From Poindextera sp963706385 (GTDB lineage Bacteria > Pseudomonadota > Alphaproteobacteria > Caulobacterales > Caulobacteraceae): a stretch of DNA of 64,000 nucleotides. The stretch lies in NCBI GenBank assembly GCA_963706385.1, contig OY970153.1, forward strand, positions 1,674,001-1,738,000. The letters are read 5' to 3'. Each line of letters starts with the position of its first letter. Position 1 is the stretch's first letter. Shown piece after piece: positions 54,576 to 63,348 of this stretch. The notes under the pieces were generated by a model. That model ran no database searches. It saw nothing but the letters and a program-made list of their open reading frames with translations, and had not been told where the DNA came from. A program made the translations under genes and the position numbers.

Positions 54576-55715
54576 ATGAGTCTCGACCCGCTCATCCTGG
54601 CCCAGGACCTCATCCGCCGCCCCTCGGTGACCCCCGCCGACGCCGGGGCGATGGATGTGCTGCAGGCCGCGCTGGAACAGATCGGCTTCGCCTGCCGGCG
54701 GATGCGCTTCGGCCAGATCGAGAACCTTTACGCGCGGCGAGGGGCCTCCAGGCCCAATCTCTGCTTCGCCGGCCACACCGACGTCGTGCCGGTGGGCGAT
54801 CTGGCGGCCTGGAGCGGCGATCCGTTCGAGCCGCGGATTGCGAACGGCATGCTCTACGGGCGGGGCGCCGCCGACATGAAGAGCGCCATCGCCGCCTTCG
54901 TCGCCGCGGCCGCCGCCGACCGACCGCGTCAGACGGGCTCGCTTTCGCTGCTGATCACCGGCGACGAAGAGGGCGACGCCGACGACGGCACGGGACGCAT
55001 GGTCGAGGCGCTGAAGGCCGAGGGCGAGGTGATCGACCACTGCGTGCTGGGCGAGCCGAGCTCGCTGGCCCGTCTCGGCGACCAGCTGAAGATCGGCCGG
55101 CGCGGCAGCCTGAACGCCTGGATCACCGTCGAGGGCCGCCAAGGCCACGTCGCCTATCCGGACCAGGCCGCCAATCCCCTGCCGACCCTGATCCGGTTGT
55201 TGGAGCGGCTGCAATCGAGGGCGTTGGACCAGGGCTATCCGCGCTTTCCACCGTCGAACCTCGAGGTGACCACGATCGACGTCGGCAACCCGGCGACCAA
55301 TGTGATCCCGGCCAAGGCCACGGCCCGGCTGAACATCCGCTTCAATCCGAGCCACGACGGCGCCGGCCTGACCGCCTGGCTGGAGGACGAATGCCGCGCG
55401 GCGGGCGAGGGCTTCGCCGGCCAGGTCGCGCTGCGCACGAAGCTGACGGGCGACGCCTTCATCACCGAGCCGGACCGCTTCGTCGATATCTGCGCCGGGG
55501 CGGTGGGCGAGGTCATGGGTCGCGCGCCGGAGTTTTCGACCAGCGGCGGCATCTCGGATGCCCGGTTCATCCGCCGGCTTTGCCCGGTGGTCGAGCTAGG
55601 CCTGGTGGGCGCGAGCATGCATGCGGTCGACGAATGCGCGGCGGTGGCCGACATTCTAAGCCTCGTCGAAATCTACCGCCGGCTGATCGAGCGGTATTTC
55701 GAAGCCTTCGGCTAG
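54576..55715 (+). CDS. dapE: Succinyl-diaminopimelate desuccinylase
   Basis: DapE removes succinate from N-succinyl-LL-diaminopimelate in lysine and peptidoglycan synthesis. The 379-residue dizinc enzyme has GHTDVVPVGD (His ligand and Asp), GRGAADMKS (bridging Asp), GDEEGDADDGT (catalytic Glu pair) and a late SMHAVDE His ligand. No other lysine gene is adjacent. The TAG stop is part of the following repeat. Confidence 0.96.
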   Translation: MSLDPLILAQDLIRRPSVTPADAGAMDVLQAALEQIGFACRRMRFGQIENLYARRGASRPNLCFAGHTDVVPVGDLAAWSGDPFEPRIANGMLYGRGAADMKSAIAAFVAAAAADRPRQTGSLSLLITGDEEGDADDGTGRMVEALKAEGEVIDHCVLGEPSSLARLGDQLKIGRRGSLNAWITVEGRQGHVAYPDQAANPLPTLIRLLERLQSRALDQGYPRFPPSNLEVTTIDVGNPATNVIPAKATARLNIRFNPSHDGAGLTAWLEDECRAAGEGFAGQVALRTKLTGDAFITEPDRFVDICAGAVGEVMGRAPEFSTSGGISDARFIRRLCPVVELGLVGASMHAVDECAAVADILSLVEIYRRLIERYFEAFG

Positions 55716-55825
55716 AGCACGATGCGATCAGGCGGCATCGCCTGATCGTTGAATCGTGCTCTACATGCAAAAGTTCGAGCGCGTTCTGATCGCAAAACCG
55801 GATCCACTTTTGCGGAACGCGCTCT
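55714..55825 (+). repeat. Double stem-loop interspersed repeat, copy D
   Basis: A forward copy in which the hairpin-1 loop differs by one base (GCAT instead of GAAT) while the stem is unchanged, and the linker reads ATGCAAAAGTTC. It begins inside the dapE stop codon and ends 12 nt before the convergent truA stop, so it may function as a terminator for both. Confidence 0.9.
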
Positions 55826-55837
55826 GATCCGGGCGCG

Positions 55838-56575
55838 TCAGTAGTCCACCCCCACCAGATAGAGGCCGTCGGCCGGGGCGACCGGGCCGCAGGCCGCGCG
55901 ATCGCGCGCTTCGAGCGCCGCCTTCAGTTCCGCCGCCGACCAGCGTCCGGTCCCGACCTCGGCCAGCGAGCCGGTCATCGAACGAACCTGGCGGTGCAGG
56001 AACGAGCGGGCGGAAAACGCCAGCCGCACCTCCTCGCCCTCGCGCCAGACCCGCGCCTCGTCCAGCGTCTTGACCGGAGACTTGGCCTGGCAGCGCAGGT
56101 CGCGGAAGGTGGTGAAGTCGTGGGCGCCGACCAGCGCCTGGGCGGCCTGGTGCATCGCCTCGGCGTCCAGCGGTTTCTTGATCGGCCAGACCCGGCCCTT
56201 GTCCAGCGCCGGCGGCGCGCGGCGATTGAGGATGCGGTAGAGATAACGCCGGCCGACCGCCGAGAACCTCGCGTGAAAGTCCTCGCTGGCGACGGCGGCG
56301 TCCAGCACGGCGATCGGCTCGGGGGCCAGATGGGCGTTCAGGGCGTCGCGCACCACGTCCGGTTTCCAGTGCTTGGTCAGGTCGACGTGGACCACCTGGC
56401 CGGTCGCATGCACCCCGGCGTCGGTGCGGCCGGCGGCATGCACGCGCGGGCTCTCGCCGCAGAAGCCCAGCACCGCGCGCTCCAGCGAGGCCTGGACCGA
56501 GGCCAGCGCCGCCTGGGCCTGAAAGCCGTGGTAGGGCCTCCCGTCGTATTCGAGGGTCAGGCGGTAGCGCGGCAT
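55838..56575 (-). CDS. truA: tRNA pseudouridine(38-40) synthase
   Basis: TruA converts U38-U40 of tRNAs to pseudouridine. The 245-residue product has the N-terminal TLEYDGRPYHGFQ, the catalytic Asp in HAAGRTDAGVHATGQV and a C-terminal RSFLHRQVRSMTGSLAEVG. The start overlaps the stop of fmt (TGATG). A longer frame continues upstream but does so only in antiframe to fmt. Confidence 0.97.
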   Translation of the reverse strand: MPRYRLTLEYDGRPYHGFQAQAALASVQASLERAVLGFCGESPRVHAAGRTDAGVHATGQVVHVDLTKHWKPDVVRDALNAHLAPEPIAVLDAAVASEDFHARFSAVGRRYLYRILNRRAPPALDKGRVWPIKKPLDAEAMHQAAQALVGAHDFTTFRDLRCQAKSPVKTLDEARVWREGEEVRLAFSARSFLHRQVRSMTGSLAEVGTGRWSAAELKAALEARDRAACGPVAPADGLYLVGVDY

Positions 56576-57500
56576 CAGCTCAGCCGTCCGCCCACCGCCA
56601 GGGGAAAGCCGCGCAGGAACGCCGCCGCGTCCTGGGCCGCGCGGCCCTCGCGCTGGGCCCGCAACAGGCGCACCGCGCCCTCTCCACAGGCGATCAGCAG
56701 AGCCTCGTCCAGCACCGCGCCGGGCGCGCCCTCGCCCTCCTCCAAGCGCGACAGGAGCGCCTTGACGCGCACCGGGCCGCGCTCGCCCGGCGCCAGGCAC
56801 CAGGCGCCGGGGAACGGCGACAGGCCGCGGATCTGGCGGTCGACCTCGAGCGCCGGGCGGGTCCAGGCGATCTTCGCCTCACGCGGCCGGATCTTCCTGG
56901 CGTAGGTCGCGCCTTCCGCCGCCTGGGGGGTCTCGCGCGCCTCGCCGCGCTCCAGCGCCGCCAGGGCGCGGACCATCACCGCCGCCCCGATCAGCGCCAG
57001 CCGGTCGTGCAGCGTGCCGGCGGTCTCCAGCGCATCGATCCGCACGGTCTCGGACATTAGGATCGGCCCCTCGTCCAGCCCCTCGCTCATCCGCATCACT
57101 TGGACGCCCGTGAGCTTGTCGCCGGCCATGATCGCCCGCTGGATCGGGCGGCGCCGCGCCAGCGCGGCAGCAGCGAAGCGTGCAGATTGAACGCGCCCAG
57201 GCGCGGCGTCTCGATCACCTCGCGCGGCAGGATCTGGCCGTAGGCGACCACCACCGCCGCATCCAGGCCAAGCGCCGCGAAGGCCGCGATCTCGGCCGGA
57301 TCGCGCATCGAGGCGGGCGTTCGCACCGTCAGGCCCAGGCTCTGGGCGAAGGCGTGAACCGGCGAGGGGGTCAGGACCTGGCCGCGCCCGCGCGGCGCCG
57401 GCGGCTGGGAATAGACCGCCGCGACCTCATGCCCCGCCGCGATCAGTTCGGCCAGCGCGGGAACCGCGAAGTCGGGGGTGCCGAGAAAGGCGATGCGCAT
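56575..57500 (-). pseudogene. fmt: Methionyl-tRNA formyltransferase, frameshifted
   Basis: Fmt formylates Met-tRNA for initiation. The N-terminal part (MRIAFLGTPDFAVPALAEL ... NLHASLLPRWRGAA) and the C-terminal part (IMAGDKLTGVQVMRMSEGLDEGPI ... RLS) are both well preserved but in different frames. A single base is missing in the G run at 57146-57148 (three Gs where four restore GAA-PIQRAIMAGD). The formyl-site Asn/His (NLHASLLP) and Asp (EGLDEGP) remain. Fmt is near-universal in bacteria and the reading frame is otherwise clean, so a sequence error in the homopolymer is as likely as a real mutation. It is followed by truA with TGATG overlap. Confidence 0.85.
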
Positions 57501-57511
57501 GGGCGCGGTTT

Positions 57512-57624
57512 AGAGCACGATGCGATCAGGCGGAAACGCCTGATCGTTGAATCGTGCTCTAAATTCAAAAAGTTTGAGCGCGTTCTCATCGCAAAACCGG
57601 GTCCACTTTTGCGGAACGCGCTCT
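57512..57624 (+). repeat. Double stem-loop interspersed repeat, copy E
   Basis: This copy is 113 nt owing to one extra A in the linker (TTCAAAAAG), and its hairpin-1 loop is GAAA. It lies between def and fmt, 12 nt upstream of the fmt start, in a pair usually transcribed together. Confidence 0.9.
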
Positions 57625-57681
57625 GGCGGCCGGGGCTCTTGTGGGAAAGCGTCAAGCCGCCGCGCCGACGACCATGCCCGG

Positions 57682-58188
57682 TCAGGCGGCCTTGGCCTTC
57701 TTGACCTTCTGGACCGCGCGGTTGCGCTTCAGGCGCGAGAGGTGGTCGATGAACAACACCCCCTCCAGGTGGTCCATCTCGTGCTGGATGCAGACGGCGA
57801 AGATGCCCTCCGCCTCCTCCTCGATCGCCTGGCCGTGGTAGTCCAGGTAACGCAGCCTGACCCGCGTCGGCCGCTCGACCTCGTCGTAGATGTCCGGCAC
57901 CGACAGGCAGCCCTCCTCGTAGGGCTGGGTCTCCTCCGAGCGCCAGACGATCTCGGGGTTGACGAAATAGCGGGGTTGGCGCTCGCCCTCGCCGCGGCTC
58001 AAGTCCATGACGATGACCCGCTTGGGCACGCCGATCTGGACCGCCGCGAGCCCGATGCCAGGGGCCGCGTACATGGTCTCCAGCATGTCGTCCATCAGCG
58101 CGCGCAACGCGTCGTCGACGGCCTTCACCAGGGTGGAAACCTGCTTCAGCAGCGGATCGGGGACGGTGAGGATGTCTCGGATAGCCAT
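57682..58188 (-). CDS. def: Peptide deformylase
   Basis: This 168-residue metallo-enzyme removes the N-formyl group from new proteins. All three motifs are present: GIGLAAVQIG, EEGCLSVP (Cys ligand) and QHEMDHLEG (two His ligands and the catalytic Glu). It precedes fmt on the same strand, with a hairpin repeat between them, and has a Lys-rich C-terminal tail. Confidence 0.97.
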   Translation of the reverse strand: MAIRDILTVPDPLLKQVSTLVKAVDDALRALMDDMLETMYAAPGIGLAAVQIGVPKRVIVMDLSRGEGERQPRYFVNPEIVWRSEETQPYEEGCLSVPDIYDEVERPTRVRLRYLDYHGQAIEEEAEGIFAVCIQHEMDHLEGVLFIDHLSRLKRNRAVQKVKKAKAA

Positions 58189-58203
58189 GAATGCGCAGGT
58201 AGG

Positions 58204-59490
58204 TCAGCCAATCCCGAGCGTCAAGGTCGGCTTCTGGTCGGCATCGTCGCTTTCGGCCTCGTCCGGCGCCAGCTTGGCCAGGGCGCGCGGCCCGGCTTCG
58301 ACCGCCTCCAGGCTCGGCAGCGGCTTGCCCTCGTGGTCCACCGACAGCTCCTCGAAGCGCCGCGCCTGGGTCAGCACCTGGCTCTCCAGCGAGCCGACGA
58401 AGGCGTTGTACCTGCCGACCGCCGCCTCCAGCGCCTTGCCGAGCCCCGCCACATGTCCGCCCATCACCGATAGGCGCTTGTACAGCTCGCGGCCGAGGCT
58501 CGCGATCTTGTCGGCGTTGGCCGCCTGCTCCTCGACCCGCCAGCCGTAGGCCACCGCCTTGCACAGGGCGAAGAGGGTGGTCGGCGTGACCAGCAGCACC
58601 CGCTTTTCCATCGCCTCGCTCATCAGGTCGGGCAGCCGGTCGAGCGCGGCGGCCAGAAAGCCGTCGCCGGGCACGAACATGGCCACGAAATCCGGCGAGC
58701 CTTCTTTCTGGAATTGGTCCCAGTAGGCCTTGGACGACAGCCCGGACATGTGGGCCTTGACGCTCTGGGCGTGCCGGGCGAGGGCCGCGTCGCGCGCCGG
58801 CTCCTCGCTGGCGTCCTGGGCGTCGAGAAAGGCGTTCAGCGAGCACTTGGCGTCGATCACGAACACCCCGCCGCCGGGCATGCGCACCTTGACGTCCGGC
58901 CGCCGCCGGCCCTCGTCGGTGTCGACCGAGAATTGTTCCTCGAAGTCGAACCGGCTGCTCAATCCGGCGAGCTGCAGCACATTGACCAGGGTCTGTTCGC
59001 CCCAGCGCCCCTGCACGCCGGCGCCGCGGCGCAGCGCCGCCGACAGCTTGCGCGCCTCGGCCTGGGTGTCGCTGGAGGCCTGCATCAGGGCGGCGATCTG
59101 CTGTTTCAGCCCGCCGGTCTCCTCGGCGCGCGCCTTTTCGACCGCGGTGACCTGTTCGGCGAATTTGGCCAGCGTCTCGGCCACGGGCTTGAGCTGGGCG
59201 TCGAGCCGGGCCTGGGCCAAGAGCTCCTGCGAGCGGAAGCTTTCCGCCGCCCGGCTGACCAGTTGTTCGGCCACCGCATTGGCCGACTCGGCGGCCTGGG
59301 CGCGCAGCAGTTCGACCGCCTGGACCTGGCCCGCCTCGTTCAGCTTCAGCCGCTCCTCGGCGCGGGCGAGGTCCCGATCCAGCCCGGCGGCCCGCGCCCG
59401 CTCGCGCGCCAACGCCCACAGCGCCGCGCCCAGGCCGGCCACGGCGGTGAGCGCGACGATCGCCAGCACGGTTGGGAAAATCCCGTTCAT
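58204..59490 (-). CDS. rmuC: DNA recombination protein RmuC
   Basis: The 428-residue protein has one N-terminal helix (TVLAIVALTAVAGLGAALWAL), a long coiled coil (about residues 30-160) and the RmuC nuclease-like domain: RGAGVQGRWGEQTLVNVLQLAGL, FVIDAKCSLNAF (likely acidic/Lys core) and FVPGDGFLAAALDRLPDL. RmuC limits inversion at inverted repeats, which is relevant to the many palindromes here. MNGIFPTVLA is taken as start; a 12-codon upstream extension is not convincing. Confidence 0.93.
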   Translation of the reverse strand: MNGIFPTVLAIVALTAVAGLGAALWALARERARAAGLDRDLARAEERLKLNEAGQVQAVELLRAQAAESANAVAEQLVSRAAESFRSQELLAQARLDAQLKPVAETLAKFAEQVTAVEKARAEETGGLKQQIAALMQASSDTQAEARKLSAALRRGAGVQGRWGEQTLVNVLQLAGLSSRFDFEEQFSVDTDEGRRRPDVKVRMPGGGVFVIDAKCSLNAFLDAQDASEEPARDAALARHAQSVKAHMSGLSSKAYWDQFQKEGSPDFVAMFVPGDGFLAAALDRLPDLMSEAMEKRVLLVTPTTLFALCKAVAYGWRVEEQAANADKIASLGRELYKRLSVMGGHVAGLGKALEAAVGRYNAFVGSLESQVLTQARRFEELSVDHEGKPLPSLEAVEAGPRALAKLAPDEAESDDADQKPTLTLGIG

Positions 59491-59542
59491 GATCCGTTCC
59501 TTAACCGGAGTCGGCGGCCGCGCCAAGGCCGGTGCGCGACGC

Positions 59543-60157
59543 CTATGCCGGGCGCCGCGCCCTCAGCGCCTGGGCGATGGTGCCGTCGTCGAGCCAGTCG
59601 AGGTCGCCGCCGACCGGCACCCCGCGGGCCAGGCTGGTGACCGGCGTCCCGCTCGGGGCCAGGCGCTCGGCGATGTAGTGGGTGGTGGTCTGGCCGTCGA
59701 CGGTCGCCGCCAGGGCCAGGATCACCTCGCGCGCCTCTCCGCCCGCGACCCGGCCGATCAGCTCGTTGATCCGAAGCGCCTCCGGCCCGCGTCCGTCGAG
59801 CGCCGACAGCAGGCCGCCCAGCACATGGTAGCGGCCGCGGAACGCGCCGCCCCGCTCCAGCGCCCAGAGCGCGCCGTCGTCCTCGACCACGCAGATCAGG
59901 CCCGCGTCGCGGCTGGGATCGGCGCAGATCGCGCAGGGCTCGGTGGTGTCGAGCGCGCCGCAGACGCCGCAGGGCCGCACCCGCTCGGCCGCCTCGGCCA
60001 TCGCCAGGGCCAGCGGCCGCATCAACTGGTCGCGCCGCTTGAGCAGGGCCAACGCCGAGCGCCGGGCCGAACGGGGCCCGAGCCCCGGCAGCTTGGCCAG
60101 CAGCGCGATCAATCGCTCGATCTCGGGTCCGGCGGAGGCGGCCCGCGACCTAGTCAT
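59543..60157 (-). CDS. recR: Recombination mediator RecR
   Basis: This 204-residue RecF-pathway protein has helix-hairpin-helix LLAKLPGLGPRSARRSAL, a four-Cys zinc finger (CGVC ... CAIC), a Toprim domain (ICVVEDDGALWALERGG) and the C-terminal DLDWLDDGTIAQAL. Its start is inside the 3' end of dnaX (8-nt overlap). A ybaB gene, common between dnaX and recR elsewhere, is not present. Confidence 0.96.
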   Translation of the reverse strand: MTRSRAASAGPEIERLIALLAKLPGLGPRSARRSALALLKRRDQLMRPLALAMAEAAERVRPCGVCGALDTTEPCAICADPSRDAGLICVVEDDGALWALERGGAFRGRYHVLGGLLSALDGRGPEALRINELIGRVAGGEAREVILALAATVDGQTTTHYIAERLAPSGTPVTSLARGVPVGGDLDWLDDGTIAQALRARRPA

Positions 60158-61961
60158 CCGCCTCGCCCGCCTCGTCCGGCGGCGGGGCGGCGTCGGCGAC
60201 GGCGAGGTTGCGCACGCCGACGATCTCCGCCCCTGGGAAGGCGTCCATCACCGAACACACGAACGGGTCGGCCTCGATCTCGGCGCGCGTCTCGCGCTCC
60301 TCCCGCTTCTGCCGCTCCCAGGCGCTCTCGGCCCCGCCGCCGCCGTCGGCCGCCACCAGCCATGGCTGGCCGGTCCATTCCTTCAGCCGCGACACCAGCC
60401 GGCCGGCGAGGTTGGCCGGCGCGCCCGGCGCGGGCTCGAAGGTGAAGGCGCCGGGCCGGAAGCTGATCGGCCGCACGAAGCGCTCGACGTCGAGTTTCAG
60501 GCCGATGTCCCGCTTGGCGTCGATCAGGGCGACCACGTCCTCGAACGACTGAGGCTGCGGCGGGGCCTGGGGCGCCGGCAGGGCCTGGGCGGCCAAGGCG
60601 TGGGCGGCGGAGCCGCCGTGGCCGCCCCCGGAACCGCCCGCTCCCGGCGAGGGCGCGGCCGCCGCGCCCGCCGAAACCGGGGCGCCGTCGCGCAGCGCCC
60701 TCAGCGCCTCTTCCGGACCCGGCAGGTCGGCGGCGTAGCACAGGCGGATCAGCGCCATCTCGACCGCGGCCTTGGGATCGGGCGCGCGGCGCGCCTCGTC
60801 GTGGGCCTTGAGCAGCATCTGCCAGGTGCGCGAGAGGGTCCCGGCCGAGGCCTGGGCGCCGATCGCGGCGAGCCGCGCCGCCTGGTCCTTGGGCAGGCCG
60901 AGCGCGTCCGGCCCCAGCGCCTTGGCCACCGCCGCGCCATGGGCGTGGTCCAACAGGTCGAGCATGACCACCACCGGATCGGCGCCATAGCCAAAGAGGG
61001 TGCGGAAGGCCTCGATCGCCTCGCCGGCGCGACCCTTCATCGCCAGCTCGAACAGGCCGATGGTCTGGGCCCGGTCGGCCAGGCCCAGCATGTCGCGCAC
61101 CACCGCGGCGCTGACCGCCTGGCCGCCTTCGGCCTGGACGATGGCCTGGTCCAGCAACGACTGGGCGTCGCGCACCGAGCCCTCGGCGGCGCGGGCGATC
61201 AGCGTCAGGCCCTCGGCCTCGACCTGCGCCTGCTCTTTTCGCAGGATGTCCTCCAGGTTTCGGATGATCACCTCCGGCTCGACCCGGCGCAGGTCGAAGC
61301 GCTGGCAGCGCGAGAGGATGGTCACCGGAACTTTTCGGATCTCGGTGGTGGCGAAGATGAACTTGGCGTGCGGCGGCGGCTCTTCCAGCGTCTTGAGCAG
61401 GGCGTTGAACGCCGCGGTCGAGAGCATGTGCACTTCGTCGATGATGTAGACCTTGTAGCGCGCCTCGGCCGGCCCGTAGCGCACCCCGTCCAGCAGCTCG
61501 CGCATCTCGTCGACCTTGGTGCGGCTGGCCGCGTCGAGTTCCAGCACGTCGATGTGCCGGCCGTCGATGATCGCTTGGCAATGCACGCCCAGGGTCTCGA
61601 GGTCGAGGCAGGGTTGGTCGACCCCCTCGCGCCGGTAGTTCAGCGCCCGGGCCAGCAGGCGGGCGGTGGTGGTCTTGCCCACCCCGCGCACCCCGGTCAG
61701 CATGAAGGCGTGGGCGATGCGGCCGGTGGAGAAGGCGTTGCGCAGGGTGCGCACCATCGCCTCCTGGCCGATCAGGTCCTCGAAGGTCTGGGGCCGGTAT
61801 TTGCGGGCCAGGACCTGATAGGCCCGGCCCTCGCTCTCGCGCGCGCCCTGAGGCTCGGCCACCTGGGGCTCGGCCGCGGCCGGCGGCGCGCCGAACATGT
61901 CGGAGGTGCCCGGGTCCCGCTCCGGCGCGTCGCTCTCAAGCGTTAGGTCTTCGTCGGCCAT
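60150..61961 (-). CDS. dnaX: DNA polymerase III subunit gamma/tau
   Basis: The 603-residue clamp-loader ATPase has Walker A (GVRGVGKTTTARLLARAL), Walker B with VYIIDEVHMLS, the SRC motif in TILSRCQRFDLRR and the collar domain. A Pro/Ala/Gly-rich linker and tau C-terminal region follow (FEDVVALIDAKRDIGLKLDVERFV). The zinc module, which usually has four Cys, shows only two in this stretch (QPCLDLETLGVHC), and the expected ALNC reads ALNY. It is cotranscribed with recR. SRP RNA is encoded just upstream on the same strand. Confidence 0.95.
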   Translation of the reverse strand: MADEDLTLESDAPERDPGTSDMFGAPPAAAEPQVAEPQGARESEGRAYQVLARKYRPQTFEDLIGQEAMVRTLRNAFSTGRIAHAFMLTGVRGVGKTTTARLLARALNYRREGVDQPCLDLETLGVHCQAIIDGRHIDVLELDAASRTKVDEMRELLDGVRYGPAEARYKVYIIDEVHMLSTAAFNALLKTLEEPPPHAKFIFATTEIRKVPVTILSRCQRFDLRRVEPEVIIRNLEDILRKEQAQVEAEGLTLIARAAEGSVRDAQSLLDQAIVQAEGGQAVSAAVVRDMLGLADRAQTIGLFELAMKGRAGEAIEAFRTLFGYGADPVVVMLDLLDHAHGAAVAKALGPDALGLPKDQAARLAAIGAQASAGTLSRTWQMLLKAHDEARRAPDPKAAVEMALIRLCYAADLPGPEEALRALRDGAPVSAGAAAAPSPGAGGSGGGHGGSAAHALAAQALPAPQAPPQPQSFEDVVALIDAKRDIGLKLDVERFVRPISFRPGAFTFEPAPGAPANLAGRLVSRLKEWTGQPWLVAADGGGGAESAWERQKREERETRAEIEADPFVCSVMDAFPGAEIVGVRNLAVADAAPPPDEAGEADD

Positions 61962-62067
61962 CGCGGGTGACGGGCGTCCTTCGACTCGGCCATCTTGGCG
62001 GATGCGGCTCAGGATGACGAAGATTGGGGCGATGCAAAAGCGGGATCAGGCGGGCGCGGGCGGGCAG

Positions 62068-62168
62068 CATGGGTGGAGACTGGACGGCGACCCGAAGCGA
62101 AACTCGTTACGGCTGCTTCCTTCCGGACCTGACCGGGTTGGCGAGGACTCCGCCCGCCGCCAGCCTCC
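62068..62168 (-). ncRNA. ffs: Signal recognition particle RNA, small bacterial type
   Basis: The minus strand contains the conserved SRP RNA apical core: GGTCAGGTCCGGAAGGAAGC, then AGCC (complement of 62111-62134), flanked by AACCCG before it and a later CGGGT after it that can pair as the stem. GGAAGGAAGCAGCC is the Ffh-binding hallmark. Ends are approximate. It lies between dnaX and nudC, about 110 nt upstream of dnaX. Confidence 0.88.
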
Positions 62169-62241
62169 GCGCTCTATATCGCGGCTCGGGTCCCTCGACG
62201 CAAGCCTCGCGCCGGCCGCGCGGCTTTGCTAAGCAGCATCC

Positions 62242-63174
62242 ATGCCCCTGTCGACCATCACCAACACCTTCGCCGGCAACCCGCTCGACCGCGCGAGCGA
62301 CAAGCGGACCGACGCCGAATGGATGAGCGCGCGGCTGAACGATCCGGACTCGCTGGCCGTCGCCATCTGGAACGGCCGGCCGCTGGTCGAGGACGCCGCG
62401 GCCGGCAAGCCGGCGGTGCAGATCGCCTATCTGCCGATCAGCCTGGCGCGGAAGATCGCCGCCGGCGACGAGCGGGTGCTGTTCATGGGCCTTTGGAAGC
62501 AGACCGCGGTCTTCGCCATCGACCTGGAGGGCTCGGCCGACCCGACCGACGGGCCGCTGTCCGGCTTTGGCCGGTTCGAGGACCTGCGCGCCATCGCCCT
62601 GACCCTGCCGCCGGCCGACGCGGCGATCCTGGCCACCGCCAAGGGGGTGTTCGAATGGCGGCGCAGGCACGGCTTCTGCTCGGCCTGCGGCCAGCCGACG
62701 CTGGCCGTCGACGGCGGCTGGAAGCGATTGTGCGAGAGCTGCCGCACCGAGCACTTCCCCCGCACCGACCCGGTGGTGATCATGCTGCCGACCTTCGGCG
62801 GCAAATGCCTGCTGGGCCGCCAGGCGATCTGGCCCAAGGGGATGTATTCGGCCCTGGCCGGCTTTCTGGAGCCCGGCGAGACCATCGAGGAGGCCTGCGC
62901 GCGCGAGCTGATGGAAGAGGCCGGCCTGACCGCCACCTCGGTGGTCTATCATTCGACCCAGCCCTGGCCCTATCCCTCGTCGCTGATGATCGGGCTGATG
63001 GCGGAGGTCTCGGGCGACGACGCCACGCCCGACCAGACCGAGCTGGACGAGGTGCGCTGGTTCACCCGCGAGGAGACCCGCGCCCTGCTGCGCGGCGAGA
63101 TCCCCGGCGTGTCCGCGCCCGGCGCCATGGCCATCGCCCACCAGCTGATCAAGGCCTGGTCCGAGCAGGACTGA
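62242..63174 (+). CDS. nudC: NAD(+)/NADH diphosphatase NudC
   Basis: NudC hydrolyses NAD(H) to NMN(H) and AMP and, in other bacteria, removes NAD caps from RNA. The 310-residue product has an N-terminal NudC domain, a zinc ribbon (CSACGQP ... CESC), a Nudix box (GFLEPGETIEEACARELMEEAGL) and the NudC-specific STQPWPYPSSL (SQPWPFPxS type). It is divergent from the SRP RNA/dnaX unit. Confidence 0.95.
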   Translation: MPLSTITNTFAGNPLDRASDKRTDAEWMSARLNDPDSLAVAIWNGRPLVEDAAAGKPAVQIAYLPISLARKIAAGDERVLFMGLWKQTAVFAIDLEGSADPTDGPLSGFGRFEDLRAIALTLPPADAAILATAKGVFEWRRRHGFCSACGQPTLAVDGGWKRLCESCRTEHFPRTDPVVIMLPTFGGKCLLGRQAIWPKGMYSALAGFLEPGETIEEACARELMEEAGLTATSVVYHSTQPWPYPSSLMIGLMAEVSGDDATPDQTELDEVRWFTREETRALLRGEIPGVSAPGAMAIAHQLIKAWSEQD

Positions 63175-63348
63175 GCCGCGCCATCGACATCTCGCATCCG
63201 AGCTTCCGGCCGGTCCTTAATAACGCTACCATTCACTCCAGCTTGGCGTTCATCCGGGCAGGTCCCGGCCAAGGACAAGCAAGCCGTCGACGTTCGCGGG
63301 CCATGCGGCCTTGGACGTGCGCGCGGCGCCAAGAGGAGGATCGACCCC

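Noticed and set aside
53502..55355. Extended N-terminus of the CDF transporter
   Set aside because: The His-rich start at 54434 is typical; the extension is the antisense of dapE.
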